Shown piece by piece: positions 1 to 9,301 of a stretch of DNA of 32,796 bases. Both the position numbers and the translations under genes were made by a program. Each line of letters opens with the position of its first letter. The first letter of the stretch is position 1. Below the pieces are notes generated by a model. The model did not search any database. It saw only the letters and a list, made by a program, of their open reading frames with translations, and was not told the DNA's origin. Source of the DNA: Candidatus Brocadia carolinensis (GTDB taxonomy: Bacteria; Planctomycetota; Brocadiia; Brocadiales; Brocadiaceae); assembly GCA_002009475.1 (NCBI GenBank), contig AYTS01000091.1, positions 1 through 32,796 of the forward strand. The letters run 5' to 3'.

Positions 1-1
1 A

Positions 2-1069
2 CATCGGAGCCACTACGACAAGAAAGTGCAGCAGACACGGGATCTATCCTGCGGGGATGCCAGGATATACCTGGAGGCGGAGGTACGGAGAGTTAAGTGC
101 AAGAAGTGCGGTACCGTGAAACGAGAGAAACTGCCCTGGCTGGCGAACAATCCTTTTTACACGAAGCGATTTGCCTACTCTGTAGGCCGGAAGTGCCGGG
201 CCATGACGGTCAAAGATGTAGCAAAAGAGTTGAAACTGGATTGGCACACGGTAAAGGCACTGGAAAAGGAGTATATGCAGGAGCAGTTGCGGCGCAATCC
301 TGTGACAGCGCCCAGGACAATTGGGATAGACGAAATATCTCTGCGGAAAGGGCATACCTACCGAATCGTGGTCAGCGATCTGGAAAGAGGGAAGCCGATC
401 TGGTTTGGTGGCGAGGATCGCACAGAGGCGAGTCTTGATATGTTTTACACCTCATTGGGACCGAAGAAGAGCAAGAAGATTGAGCTTGCGGTAATGGACA
501 TGTGGAAAGCCTTTGAGAAATCGACGAGAAAGAATGTTCCTCAGGCGGCAATCCTGTACGACAAGTTTCATGTTATGAGGCATCTGGGAAATGCATTGGA
601 CAAGATAAGGAAGATGGAGTACGGGCGTCTTTCAGGGAAAGATCGATCATACATCAAGGGACAGAAGTATACACTTTTGTCGAACCGTGAGAACCTCACG
701 CTTGACGGTCGCAAGGCATTAAAGAAACTGCTGGGGGCTAATAAGCGGCTCAATACAGCTTATGTTTTAAGAGAATCCTTTGGACAGCTCTGGAGCTATA
801 AGACGGAAGGTTGGGCACGACAGTTCTTCGACAACTGGAAGGAATCTCTGAAATGGCAAAGACTGGAACCCTATGAGAAATTTGCTGCGATGCTAGAGCG
901 GCACTGGGATGGCATCGCTGCCTATAGCAGGCCAGAGAATAAAGTTTCATTAGGTTTTGTCGAAGGATTGAACAATAAGATTCGGGTAATCCAAAGAAGG
1001 GCTTACGGGTTACGTGACGAGGAGTATCTCCGACTGAAAATCCTTACCTGTATGCTCAAGGAAATATAA
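2..1069 (+). CDS. ISL3-family transposase, 5' end outside the window
   Basis: DDE transposase of the ISL3 family, which cuts and pastes its own element. The frame is open from base 2 (HRSHYDKK before a GTG at 26), so the true start lies upstream of the window and the GTG is internal. Numbered from that GTG, a zinc-finger pair CKKCG lies near residues 25-29, a helix-turn-helix region near 60-80, and the catalytic core shows GIDEIS (Asp102), AVMDMW (Asp158) and GFVEGLNN (Glu near 315). The C-terminus KILTCMLKEI looks complete. The stop lies about 28 bp before the probable right end of the element. The copy could still be active if its 5' part is intact. Family assignment is firm. Confidence 0.9.
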   Translation, partial: HRSHYDKKVQQTRDLSCGDARIYLEAEVRRVKCKKCGTVKREKLPWLANNPFYTKRFAYSVGRKCRAMTVKDVAKELKLDWHTVKALEKEYMQEQLRRNPVTAPRTIGIDEISLRKGHTYRIVVSDLERGKPIWFGGEDRTEASLDMFYTSLGPKKSKKIELAVMDMWKAFEKSTRKNVPQAAILYDKFHVMRHLGNALDKIRKMEYGRLSGKDRSYIKGQKYTLLSNRENLTLDGRKALKKLLGANKRLNTAYVLRESFGQLWSYKTEGWARQFFDNWKESLKWQRLEPYEKFAAMLERHWDGIAAYSRPENKVSLGFVEGLNNKIRVIQRRAYGLRDEEYLRLKILTCMLKEI

Positions 1070-1070
1070 A

Positions 1071-1097
1071 ATGACCCACACGACTACGCGATGACCC
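1071..1097 (+). repeat. Putative right terminal repeat of the ISL3 element
   Basis: Just after the transposase stop the heptamer atgaccc occurs twice (1071-1077 and 1091-1097) around a short spacer. Read on the other strand the end begins GGGTCAT, as expected for an ISL3 terminal repeat starting with G residues. Immediately after 1097 the reading frame of a PIN-domain gene begins in mid-domain, which fixes the likely element boundary. The left end is outside the window, so the repeat pairing cannot be verified here. Confidence 0.5.
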
Positions 1098-1392
1098 GCA
1101 AAACCTTATGGAATTCTTTGCCGTTATAACCAAAAAAGTTGAGAATCCGATTGCTGTTACAGAGGCAAAAACTATTGTTGAGGACTTCTTGAAATCAGAC
1201 AACTGGAGGATTATAGACAGGGATGTGGACACATTTTTTAGTGCTATTGACATTGTTTCTGAACACGGAATTCCATTATGGGATGCAGTAATTGCAGCTT
1301 GTATGAAGGAAAATGACGTAACTGATATCGTTACAGAAAACAAGAAGGACTTTGAGAAAATTCCAGGCATAAAAGTATCTGTTCCGTTCTAA
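1098..1392 (+). pseudogene. PIN-domain (VapC-like) toxin, 5'-truncated by the ISL3 element
   Basis: C-terminal two thirds of a PIN-domain ribonuclease, as in type II VapBC toxin-antitoxin systems. From an ATG at 1108 the product is 94 residues, but the frame is open upstream to the IS end and reads QNLMEFFAVIT, a typical mid-PIN segment. The later acidic motif is present (IPLWDAVIAA) and so is the family ending VTENKKDFEKIPGI. The first conserved Asp and beta strand are missing. No antitoxin gene remains beside it in the window. The truncated product is probably inactive. That the ISL3 insertion removed the 5' part is inferred from the junction. Confidence 0.7.
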
Positions 1393-1669
1393 TAATATCC
1401 CTCTCAAAGGATTTGAAAAATAGAATGGTTTTATTGAAAGCCTATTACCCCATTGCACTGGACCACCTTAAGAATGGGCGATTCCCGATTTTGATTGCTG
1501 AAATTCTCATTTTTCTCCAAGCATATCTGTAAATCCACCCCTTGAATCACTTCTGGATTTTTATTTGTCATTTTGCATTTCAAATTTTCATTTTTGCATT
1601 TATAATAAAGCTTGTTAAAAAAAATTTATACAAAAAAAGAGATTTTTTACTGGTGTAACTCAATAACCC

Positions 1670-3691
1670 ATGAAACAGGCTACTTCTCAACCATCTGCGA
1701 GCACACATCATATTGAGCACATCATCATCGGGACAGCAGGACATATCGACCATGGAAAGACGTCCCTGGTGAAGGCATTGACAGGCATTGATACCGACAG
1801 GTTGCCCGAAGAAAAAAAACGCGGGTTGACCATTGATTTGGGCTTTGCCTATCTGAACCTCGATGAAAACCGAAGGGTAAGCATTGTTGATGTGCCAGGG
1901 CACGAGCGTTTTGTGAAAAACATGCTGGCAGGCGCCACCAGTATTAACCTCGTATTATTTGTCATTGCGGCTGATGACGGTGTAATGCCTCAAACCATTG
2001 AGCACCTGGAAATCATAAATCTCCTGGGTATCACACACGGACTCGTTGCCATAACGAAAAAAGACCTGGTAACCGATGAATGGCTAACGATCGTGCAAGA
2101 GGATATCAAAAAAATATTGACGGGTACATCACTGGAGCATGCGCCAGTGATTCCTGTGTCGGCGATCACCGGCGAAGGGATTGACACTTGCAAGGCGAAA
2201 ATAAAAGAACTCATTGCTCAGATACAGACCCAAAGCGTTGCCCGTGTTTTTCGAATGCCCATCGACCGGTCTTTTACGATCTCAGGATATGGTTGTGTTG
2301 TTACCGGCCCTATCCTGGGCGGTCAGGTTTCCGTGGAGGATGAGATCGAAATAGTACCCATCAAAAAGACCTTACGCGTGCGTGGGATTGAAGTGACGGG
2401 GGAACGGGTCAATACCGCCTTTGCAGGACAACGGACGGCAATTAACCTTTCGGGTATCAAGTCTGCAGAAATCAGACGCGGCTATGAACTCTCAACACCC
2501 GGATACCTGCAACCGACGAACATTGTTGATGCCACATTGCAATTGATCAGGAGCGCAAAAAACCCCCTGAAAAATAGAGCGAGGATTCGGTTCCATATCA
2601 ATACTTCAGAGGTGATGGGACGCGTTATCTTACTGGACAGAGACGCGTTAAAACCCGGCGAGGAAGCTTTGTGCCAGTTCCGCCTGGAAGGTCTTATTAC
2701 CACGGAAAGGGGAGACCGGTTCATCATCCGATCCTATTCTCCGGCTTGCACCATTGGCGGTGGCAAGGTTCTGAGGCACAATACGTCACGACTAAAACGT
2801 TTTCAGGAAGAGACGCACAAGACACTAAAAATCCTGGCCAGTGGCAATCTTTCCGATATCGTAGAACAGGGTTATTTGAATGGCAGGAGCGAACGGTCGT
2901 TTGTTCCCACAACAGATGATATTTCGAGACAGGCTAATATTCCTCCTGCAACTGCTGAGGAGGTTACCGCAGGATTAGTGAAGAAGAGGATTCTTTTAAA
3001 ATTTCTTATCGAGGGCAAAGAAGTTATTGTCCATTGTGATGTCATTGCTTCACTGAAGCAAATGATTCTGAATATCCTCAAGGCCTTTCACAAAGAAAAC
3101 CCTTTAAAAACTGGTATTGAAGAGACTCATCTCAAGACGATGGTAGCTGCAAGCTCTGTACCCGCGTCAGATATTTCGAAGGCGCGGAGAGGGGAACTCC
3201 GGCAAATACCAATTTCCGGGAAGGACATTTCACCTCTTTTGATTGCCGCAACGCTCTCCGCCCTGAAGAATGAAAAGGCCATTAAGGTTATAGACAACAA
3301 GCTATCGCTCATGGACTTTCGGGTTGAGGTATCTGTGAAAGACCGTGGGGTAGCGGATAAGGTTGAAGATTCCTTTTTAAAGGCAGGATTCACCCCGCCT
3401 TCGATGGAGGAGGTAAGCACAAAATTTGGCGTTCCCGGCAAGGCTGCCGTCTCGTTACTTGTGGAACAGAAGAAGCTTATTGCGATAGAGAGTGGCCTCT
3501 ACTTTCATGCAACGGCGCTGAGTAAACTAAAAGAAATGATCAAGGCGCATATCGCCGAAAACGGCCCTATGAGCGTGGCGCAGTTCAGGGATTTAACCAA
3601 AACCACCCGCAAATATGCCGTCCCTTTGCTTGAGTATTTTGATGCCATCCATTTCACCAAGAGGACGGGTGACGTGCGGATCGTATTGTAA
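1670..3691 (+). CDS. selB: Selenocysteine-specific translation elongation factor SelB
   Basis: GTPase that delivers Sec-tRNA(Sec) to UGA codons marked by a SECIS hairpin. The 673-residue product has GTPase motifs GHIDHGKT (24-31), [12 protein letters not shown] (50-61), DVPGHE (74-79) and TKKD (129-132, Thr in place of the usual Asn). The EF-Tu-like beta-barrel domains follow, then a long C-terminal region of winged-helix repeats that in SelB binds the SECIS RNA. Length fits bacterial SelB. The ATG at 1670 adds about 17 residues before the GTPase core and has no strong Shine-Dalgarno sequence, so a later start is possible. selA, selD, tRNA-Sec and any obvious selenoprotein are absent nearby, so the rest of the pathway must be elsewhere. 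Confidence 0.93.
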   Translation: MKQATSQPSASTHHIEHIIIGTAGHIDHGKTSLVKALTGIDTDRLPEEKKRGLTIDLGFAYLNLDENRRVSIVDVPGHERFVKNMLAGATSINLVLFVIAADDGVMPQTIEHLEIINLLGITHGLVAITKKDLVTDEWLTIVQEDIKKILTGTSLEHAPVIPVSAITGEGIDTCKAKIKELIAQIQTQSVARVFRMPIDRSFTISGYGCVVTGPILGGQVSVEDEIEIVPIKKTLRVRGIEVTGERVNTAFAGQRTAINLSGIKSAEIRRGYELSTPGYLQPTNIVDATLQLIRSAKNPLKNRARIRFHINTSEVMGRVILLDRDALKPGEEALCQFRLEGLITTERGDRFIIRSYSPACTIGGGKVLRHNTSRLKRFQEETHKTLKILASGNLSDIVEQGYLNGRSERSFVPTTDDISRQANIPPATAEEVTAGLVKKRILLKFLIEGKEVIVHCDVIASLKQMILNILKAFHKENPLKTGIEETHLKTMVAASSVPASDISKARRGELRQIPISGKDISPLLIAATLSALKNEKAIKVIDNKLSLMDFRVEVSVKDRGVADKVEDSFLKAGFTPPSMEEVSTKFGVPGKAAVSLLVEQKKLIAIESGLYFHATALSKLKEMIKAHIAENGPMSVAQFRDLTKTTRKYAVPLLEYFDAIHFTKRTGDVRIVL

Positions 3692-3767
3692 ACCAAATAC
3701 CAGCCAAAACACAGCCCCAAGCAAAAACATCTCTCGCCTTACAAGAAGAAACATAGGGAAGGGCAAA

Positions 3768-3789
3768 AAAACTTTTCCAAAAAAGTTTT
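3768..3789. terminator. A/T-rich hairpin between convergent selB and truA
   Basis: A perfect 9-bp inverted repeat (aaaactttt, loop ccaa, aaaagtttt) lies between the 3' ends of the convergent genes selB and truA. It could act as a bidirectional terminator, but the stem lacks G/C pairs, so this is a weak call. It may instead be related to the T-rich hairpin module of the mosaic repeats found later in the window. Confidence 0.3.
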
Positions 3790-3930
3790 ACACGGAATAC
3801 TATAAATTTTATGACGGCAGCCTTTCTTCATAGAAGAGACCAGACATTTTTGCTCTGACAAACATTTCACCCCGGCGGTTAACTCAGGATATTACCAGTT
3901 GCTCAACAATATTCTGGTGAAAATGCCTCT

Positions 3931-4677
3931 TTATGCGTCATGGTTATATTTCACTTCTATAAGGCACAGGCCCTTTGCGGGTGCCGTAGGGCCTGCAAGT
4001 TTTCTGTTTTTTGCATGTAAAATATCCTTCATATTTTCCGCCCTCATTTTCCCTCTTCCCACCTCTATAAGAGTGCCCACTATTGTTCTTACCATATTAT
4101 ATAGAAAACCATTCGCCTCAACAGTAAAACAGAGATATTTCCCCTCTCTGCTAATCTCCAGCCTTTCTATCGTGCGTATCCGGTTTTTTTCCTGAAGTGC
4201 ATTCGTGGTGAAGGAGGTAAAATCGTGAGTGCCGATGAGGTGTAGTGCGGCATCGTGCATTTTGTCTGCGTTCAGCAAAAGCCCGCAAATATAGCAAAAA
4301 TTGCGGTTGAGCGAGGTTCTTATCCAGTCGTTAAAAATCGTATACCGATAGATCTTTGATAGGGCATCATATTGGGCATGAAACGACTCCGGAGCATCTG
4401 CCGCGCCTTTTACGGTGATGTCGTGAGGGAGGTAAAAATTTATGGCGTGAATCAGCCGTTCAGAAGGAATAGGGGAGGTAGTTTTAAAATTCGCTACCTG
4501 ACCCAGGGCATGCACCCCTGAATCGGTCCGGCTGGCGCCATAAATTTTAACCGTTTCCTGAATAACTTGCGCTATCGCCTTCGAAAGGGTTTCCTGTACG
4601 GTTTTCTCGTTCTTCTGCCATTGCCAGCCCGCATAATGCGTACCTTCGTATTCTATCAAAAGCCGTACATTACGCAT
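3931..4677 (-). CDS. truA: tRNA pseudouridine(38-40) synthase TruA
   Basis: Converts uridines 38-40 of the tRNA anticodon stem to pseudouridine. The 248-residue length is normal for the family. The start RLLIEYEGTHYAGWQ is the family N-terminus. The catalytic motif SRTDSGVHALGQ places the nucleophile at Asp52. The C-terminal region holds the conserved FLYNMVRTIVGTLIEVGRG segment. The gene is monocistronic here and convergent with selB. The ATG at 4677 fits homologues, which begin a few residues before the first beta strand. Nothing looks damaged. Confidence 0.95.
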   Translation of the reverse strand: MRNVRLLIEYEGTHYAGWQWQKNEKTVQETLSKAIAQVIQETVKIYGASRTDSGVHALGQVANFKTTSPIPSERLIHAINFYLPHDITVKGAADAPESFHAQYDALSKIYRYTIFNDWIRTSLNRNFCYICGLLLNADKMHDAALHLIGTHDFTSFTTNALQEKNRIRTIERLEISREGKYLCFTVEANGFLYNMVRTIVGTLIEVGRGKMRAENMKDILHAKNRKLAGPTAPAKGLCLIEVKYNHDA

Positions 4678-4841
4678 AAGTTACACAAAAATTGTAAAGA
4701 TGACCGTGATCGATTAACACGAAAATTGAATCAGAAACAACGCGGACAATCAATCAAAAAAAAACTCGCAAATATCCATTCTTGCTCGAAACGTGCCATA
4801 ATCTTTTACCGCACCATCGTGATCGCTGTTACTTTTGTGGA

Positions 4842-4870
4842 TTGACATTGTGAGGAAAAGTTGGAATACT
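4842..4870 (+). promoter_or_regulatory. Candidate sigma70-type promoter for the YceI-family gene
   Basis: A perfect -35 hexamer TTGACA (4842-4847) is followed after 17 bp by AATACT (4865-4870), a 4 of 6 match to the -10 consensus. The ATG chosen for the YceI-like gene lies about 65 bp downstream behind a Shine-Dalgarno sequence. The position also argues against the longer reading that begins at TTG 4861. No operator-like repeat is visible. Confidence 0.4.
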
Positions 4871-4935
4871 ATCTGAAATTTTGTAAAGGGCTAACGTGGG
4901 ATATCACATTATCTGACCAGAATGAGGAGAAAATT

Positions 4936-5496
4936 ATGGCGATAAAAGAAGGCGACTATCATTTAACTGCGGGTTCAGGAAAGTTGTCTGTTTATACTTA
5001 CAAAGAGGGTTTTCTGAGTGCGGTGGCTCATGACCTGTTGATTGAAGTGACCAATTTTCGCGTTGAATTACATGTACCGGCTGCAGCTAGGAATTTAGCA
5101 ACGGTGAAAGCGGAGATACAGGCCAATTCATTAAAAGTGATATGTGCTATGAAGGATGGCCTGAACCGGCATGATCTGTTGAAGGAAAAAGACAAATCAG
5201 ACATTGAAGAAGCCACTTTTAAAGATGTACTCCACCCGGACAAGTACCCAGTCATTCAATTCTGTTCCACAAATATCCAGGAGAAGGAAGGCACCTACCA
5301 AGTGAAAGGCGAGTTGACCTTGCATGGGACTACGCGGCCCGTAGAGATTCATGCAAGAACCACTACAGGAAAAGACCTCAAAGGAAAGTTTGTCCTATCA
5401 CAAAAAGACTTTGGAATAAAGCCCTACAAGGCATTATTGGGTACTCTCAAGGTTAAAAACGAGGTAGAAATTACCTTCGATCTTTCGTTAAGTTAA
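4936..5496 (+). CDS. YceI-family lipid-binding-like protein
   Basis: The 186-residue product matches the YceI fold, a lipocalin-like barrel that binds isoprenoid or other amphipathic ligands. It shows the opening YHLTAGSGKLSVYT, the central FKDVLHPDKYPVIQF segment and the characteristic GELTLHGTTRPVEI. The ATG at 4936 is preferred to an upstream TTG (4861) because gaggag sits just before it and a promoter overlaps the upstream stretch. No signal peptide is seen, unlike many periplasmic YceI proteins, so this copy is probably cytoplasmic. The gene is monocistronic, about 190 bp upstream of the Rieske gene. The ligand is unknown. Confidence 0.85.
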   Translation: MAIKEGDYHLTAGSGKLSVYTYKEGFLSAVAHDLLIEVTNFRVELHVPAAARNLATVKAEIQANSLKVICAMKDGLNRHDLLKEKDKSDIEEATFKDVLHPDKYPVIQFCSTNIQEKEGTYQVKGELTLHGTTRPVEIHARTTTGKDLKGKFVLSQKDFGIKPYKALLGTLKVKNEVEITFDLSLS

Positions 5497-5686
5497 GTAT
5501 CATGACTAGCCGGTCGCGGTCATTTTAGTTCGGCGGATTTTTAAAAAAATACCTTTATTTTTGGAACAGAAATTTATACAATAGCGGTTTTTAGTTCAAC
5601 GTTAGAAATGTAAATAATAATTGCTTGCGATATAGACGGTGACTGGATTTTAATGATTGTTTCAATAGAAGCGGAAAAGAGGTAAA

Positions 5687-6178
5687 ATGGCAGAAAACAA
5701 CAGAAGAAAATTCCTGAAGATTGCATCACATAGCCTGGGAGGTGTTTTGGCTGCAGGCATTGCAGCGCCATTGGTTGGTTTAGGGATACACCCGTGGTTG
5801 AAAGAAACGGTATACGGAACTGAAGATTTTATTAACCTCGGCAAACTGGAAGATTTTCCCGTCGGTATTCCTAAAAAGATGAGCGTTACCTCTTCCAAGA
5901 TGGATGCCTGGAATATCTTTGAGGGATTGGTCATGGGGTCAGTTTGGGTGCTGCGGAAAGAAGATGATTCTTTAAAAGTGTTTTCGGTAAATTGTCCGCA
6001 CCTTGGCTGTGGTATCAACTGGGGAGAAGAAGAAAAACAATTTCTGTGTCCCTGCCACGAAGGGGTTTTTGACATAAATGGCAAGGTGCTGTCGGGACCT
6101 GCGCCACGCAGCCTTTACAGCTACGAAACGAAGATTGAAAATAATGATGTGCTGGTAAATTATAAAAAATTGATATAA
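5687..6178 (+). CDS. Rieske iron-sulfur protein of a bc-type quinol oxidase complex
   Basis: [2Fe-2S] subunit that takes the first electron from quinol at the Qo site. The 163-residue protein starts with a Tat-like motif (NNRRKFLK) and a hydrophobic helix (about 17-34) that anchors it. The two cluster motifs are CPHLGC (103-108) and CPCHEG (121-126), followed by the Pro-loop GPAPRSL. A clear Shine-Dalgarno sequence (agaggt) precedes the ATG. The cytochrome b-c fusion starts 28 bp downstream, so the two form an operon and one complex in the cytoplasmic (or anammoxosome) membrane. Confidence 0.93.
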   Translation: MAENNRRKFLKIASHSLGGVLAAGIAAPLVGLGIHPWLKETVYGTEDFINLGKLEDFPVGIPKKMSVTSSKMDAWNIFEGLVMGSVWVLRKEDDSLKVFSVNCPHLGCGINWGEEEKQFLCPCHEGVFDINGKVLSGPAPRSLYSYETKIENNDVLVNYKKLI

Positions 6179-6206
6179 AAATATTGTTAAAGGTGATAGA
6201 TACTCT

Positions 6207-7994
6207 ATGGCAAACAAGCTCGGTGAATGGATAGAAGACAGAACTGGACTAAGCAAACTGATAAAAGCAGCGTTGGATGAGCCAGTGCATGGCGGGGCCA
6301 AATGGTCATATATTTTTGGGAGTGGACTCGTATTTCTCTTCGTTCTGCAGGCGGTGACCGGCATTCTTATGGCGAGTTACTATTCCCCTTCTTCGACGAC
6401 AGCGTGGGGAAGTGTTTATTACCTTCAGTATAAGACCTCTTTCGGATGGTTTGTACGCGGCGTGCACCATTATGGTTCAAGCGCAATGATGATCGTGGCC
6501 ATGGTGCATATGTTTCAGGTCTTTATTTTTGGCGCCTATAAAAAACCCCGTGAGCTGAATTGGATTTCCGGAGTTATCCTGCTTTTATTCCTGGCGGGTT
6601 TCGGTCTCACCGGCTACCTACTGCCCTGGGATCAGAAGGGATACTGGGCCACGCAGGTTGCCACCAATATCATGGGAACGGTCCCGGTGATTGGAAAGTA
6701 CATAAAAATACTGCACCAGGGCGGCGCTGACTATGGGAATTTTACCATAACCCGTTTCTACACCCTGCATGTATTTTTATTACCCATTTCGCTCGTCTTT
6801 TTCCTCTTTATTCACATAGCCCTGTTTCGTAAGCACGGTGTGACCCCATATTGGAAAATGAGAGAGGATGTGCTGAGAGACCGTGTTGACCCCTTTTGGC
6901 CGGACCAGATTTTTAAAGATATTGTATTTGCCCTGGGTATGTATGCAGCCCTTGCCGGCGTTGTTTTTTGGACAAGAGGCGCTGAACTGCAGGCGCCCGC
7001 AGACCCTGCTTCTAATTACCTTGCGCGGCCTGAATGGTATTTCCTGTTTTTGTTTGAACTCTTAAAATATTGCCAGGGAAAATATCTTATTGTAGGTACC
7101 GTGATAATTCCTGCCCTTGCTTTGACTTTTTTATTTATACTCCCATTTATCGATAGAAATACCTCAAGATATCCATCCAAGAGGATACCGTATTTTGGCG
7201 CAATATTTTCTGGATTGACCGGGGCCGTTGTTTTGACCGTTCTCGCCATGCATCACGACAGCAAGGACATTCATATCATTCATCAGCGTGAAGAGGCGGA
7301 GAAACAGTCCGCTAGAGCAGTGAAATTAGCGGAAAAAGGCATTCCTCCCACGGGAGCCTTGTCGATCTTCCTTCACGATCCCATTGCTCTTGGTGGAAAG
7401 ATCTTTAAAGAAAGCTGTATTGGTTGTCATAAAATAGGGGTGGAGGGCGGTGATACTGGCCCTGACTTTACCAACTTTGGTTCAAGAGAATGGATTGCCG
7501 GGCTGTTGAAAAACCCGAAAGACGTAAAGTATTTCAAAGAATCAGGGGCGATGCCTCCCATAAAACTCCCGGACGAATCACTCCTGGATATGGCGGAATT
7601 CCTGTTAAGCCAGTCAACGGGTTTGAACCATCAAAATGCCGAACGGGTAGAAAGAGGAAGAGAACTGGTATTAAAAGGAAATTGCGTTGTTTGTCATCCC
7701 ATTGGCAACAAAGACCTGAAAAAAATCGCGCCAAACCTGACGGACTATCTGTCGGAGACGTGGTTAAAAGAATTTATCAAAAACCCGGGCGATCCTAGAT
7801 TCTATGGTACCAGGAATAAGATGCCTGCCTTTGACAAGCTTACCGAGAACCAGTTAGACGCACTTATCCAATACTTATTCAGTTTATCAAAAGACCGGAC
7901 GCTGGTTTCCGAAAAACAGGAAAAGAGAAAAAGAGGGTATGTGTTCGGTCTCACCTCCCCGCGGACAATGATTGATTTTCAAGACAAGTCCTGA
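6207..7994 (+). CDS. Cytochrome b with C-terminal dihaem cytochrome c (bc complex fusion)
   Basis: Quinol:cytochrome c oxidoreductase core of 595 residues. Residues 1-350 are a complete cytochrome b: haem-ligand histidines in RGVHHYG (87/88), MVHMF (101), YTLHVF (188) and FIHIAL (203), and the Qo-site PEWY (275-278). The C-terminal third carries two class I cytochrome c domains with CIGCH (404-408) and CVVCH (493-497) and likely Met ligands in AMPPI and KMPAF. Fusing both c haems to cytochrome b makes the Rieske plus this protein a self-sufficient two-gene complex. Anammox genomes are known to carry a similarly compact complex. The periplasmic or anammoxosome electron acceptor is not identifiable here. 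Confidence 0.93.
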   Translation: MANKLGEWIEDRTGLSKLIKAALDEPVHGGAKWSYIFGSGLVFLFVLQAVTGILMASYYSPSSTTAWGSVYYLQYKTSFGWFVRGVHHYGSSAMMIVAMVHMFQVFIFGAYKKPRELNWISGVILLLFLAGFGLTGYLLPWDQKGYWATQVATNIMGTVPVIGKYIKILHQGGADYGNFTITRFYTLHVFLLPISLVFFLFIHIALFRKHGVTPYWKMREDVLRDRVDPFWPDQIFKDIVFALGMYAALAGVVFWTRGAELQAPADPASNYLARPEWYFLFLFELLKYCQGKYLIVGTVIIPALALTFLFILPFIDRNTSRYPSKRIPYFGAIFSGLTGAVVLTVLAMHHDSKDIHIIHQREEAEKQSARAVKLAEKGIPPTGALSIFLHDPIALGGKIFKESCIGCHKIGVEGGDTGPDFTNFGSREWIAGLLKNPKDVKYFKESGAMPPIKLPDESLLDMAEFLLSQSTGLNHQNAERVERGRELVLKGNCVVCHPIGNKDLKKIAPNLTDYLSETWLKEFIKNPGDPRFYGTRNKMPAFDKLTENQLDALIQYLFSLSKDRTLVSEKQEKRKRGYVFGLTSPRTMIDFQDKS

Positions 7995-8056
7995 GCAAAA
8001 TCCAGACGCCGATGCACGGAAGTTCAACGGAAGTATAACATCCACATCGTAGTGCT

Positions 8057-8160
8057 GCAGAGCCATAACCAAATCCCCTCTATCGGTAGGACAAGCGCCC
8101 CGCTTGTCCATTATGATGTCAACCGGGGACGGTTGACCTACCTCAGGGATTTAGGGGTGT
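8057..8160 (-). repeat. Mosaic intergenic repeat, copy 5 (module B plus D, reversed)
   Basis: Reverse-oriented copy of the repeat at 14402-14515 and 21269-21381. It contains two hairpins, ggacaagcg/cgcttgtcc (8089-8097/8101-8109) and gtcaaccg/cggttgac (8118-8125/8130-8137), flanked by ctcagggatttaggggt on one side and ccataaccaaatcccct on the other. The T-rich module A found beside other copies is missing here. It lies 3' of the convergent cytochrome b-c and DUF2278 genes. Confidence 0.8.
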
Positions 8161-8266
8161 GTTCGCTGCCTATCTTCCCCCCCGTATATATCCTCAAAAG
8201 ATCACCCGTTACTCGTCACGCAACTTGTGCAGCACGTGCTCGCTATGGTATCCAACCACCACGAAT

Positions 8267-9301
8267 CTAAAAGACTATCGTCCAACCCTGCCGTGCCACC
8301 TGTTCTCTCGTGTAAGAAACGCCGTCGATCTTGAGTCCTTGCTTATCGAGCAACGTAATAATACCGCCGTCATTGGACAATTGCGCACCTTCGTTGGATA
8401 GCATAACAAGCGCAGTTGCACCGGGACTTAGCTCTTGAGAGGCAAGAATCGTCTTGCGCTTATTCTTGTCGGCAATCGACCAGCCCTTGAGGTCAATCGT
8501 GTCCGGAGTTGTGTTCAACAGCGTTACCCGTTCGCGACCCGCATCATCTCCCTTAGGGTTAACCATCGCCGCCACAATCCGAATGCGCCCGTCGGGTTCC
8601 TCTCCAGTCGGCTGCTCAGGCGTGAGCCGATGACCGGTGACATCGTCCGTATGCCATGCTTGCGACTGGAAGGCCAGAAATACCCCAACCCACTGCTCCG
8701 GAAACAGCAGTTCTCCGCCGCTTCCAATCATGGCAGGAAAATGCAAGAGTAACCCGCCGTCTTGCCATACACCGTCCTGCTCGGTGAAGCGACCAACGTT
8801 GCCTTGATTCATGTGAATGTCGTGTATGCCGTTTCCCGGCAAAAAACCGAAATACCGGTCGCGCTGATCATTTTCCGGTCCCCAACGTTCACCGAAGGCA
8901 TAGATGGTTGCGTCTTCATCGTCAATTGCACGTTGGACATAAGCATTGAGTTTTTCGTTGAGGTCGTTGTCAGGGCCTGGCACGCTATACGGCAGAGGAC
9001 GCATCTGCGTGCGCTGAAACAGATTGCCACGAATGAAATCCAGCGCAATCCCTCCTGGACGGCGTGGAACTTCGGAAAATCCGTGACTCAGTTCTGATAA
9101 GCCAACCGTAAGAGGGTGTTGAAAATTTTCTACAACCAGGTACAAAAGCTCGGATGGCGCCAATTGCGACTTGACGTTTACCGCAACGCGATACTGTGTC
9201 GATCCCGCTACAACGTTGATCTGATAGTGAGGACTCGGTCCGGTCCCTGGACGGCTGCCGATCACCCGCCCTTTCATTACACCGTAACTCTTGAGTGCCA
9301 T
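8267..9301 (-). CDS. DUF2278 (YukJ-like) protein with C-terminal lamin-tail domain
   Basis: The 344-residue product begins with YGVMKGRVIGSRPG and carries PHYQINV and NGIHDIHMNQGN, the signatures of the DUF2278/YukJ family. Residues about 245-344 form a lamin-tail (LTD) immunoglobulin-like domain, with the pattern VTLLNTTPDTIDLKGWSI and LSPGATALVML. This domain pair recurs in bacteria, but no biochemical role is established to my knowledge. An aggag Shine-Dalgarno sequence precedes the ATG. By eye the gene is clearly richer in G+C than both flanks, which suggests acquisition by transfer. It stands alone, with no operon partner. Confidence 0.85.
   Translation of the reverse strand: MALKSYGVMKGRVIGSRPGTGPSPHYQINVVAGSTQYRVAVNVKSQLAPSELLYLVVENFQHPLTVGLSELSHGFSEVPRRPGGIALDFIRGNLFQRTQMRPLPYSVPGPDNDLNEKLNAYVQRAIDDEDATIYAFGERWGPENDQRDRYFGFLPGNGIHDIHMNQGNVGRFTEQDGVWQDGGLLLHFPAMIGSGGELLFPEQWVGVFLAFQSQAWHTDDVTGHRLTPEQPTGEEPDGRIRIVAAMVNPKGDDAGRERVTLLNTTPDTIDLKGWSIADKNKRKTILASQELSPGATALVMLSNEGAQLSNDGGIITLLDKQGLKIDGVSYTREQVARQGWTIVF

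Noticed and set aside
4861..4935. TTG start giving a longer YceI-family protein
   Set aside because: The stretch overlaps a likely promoter, and ATG 4936 has its own ribosome-binding site.
8089..8137. Two adjacent hairpins considered as a structured regulatory RNA
   Set aside because: The same pair occurs at 14420-14480 and 21295-21345 in unrelated contexts and not in front of one kind of gene, so it is treated as a repeat module.
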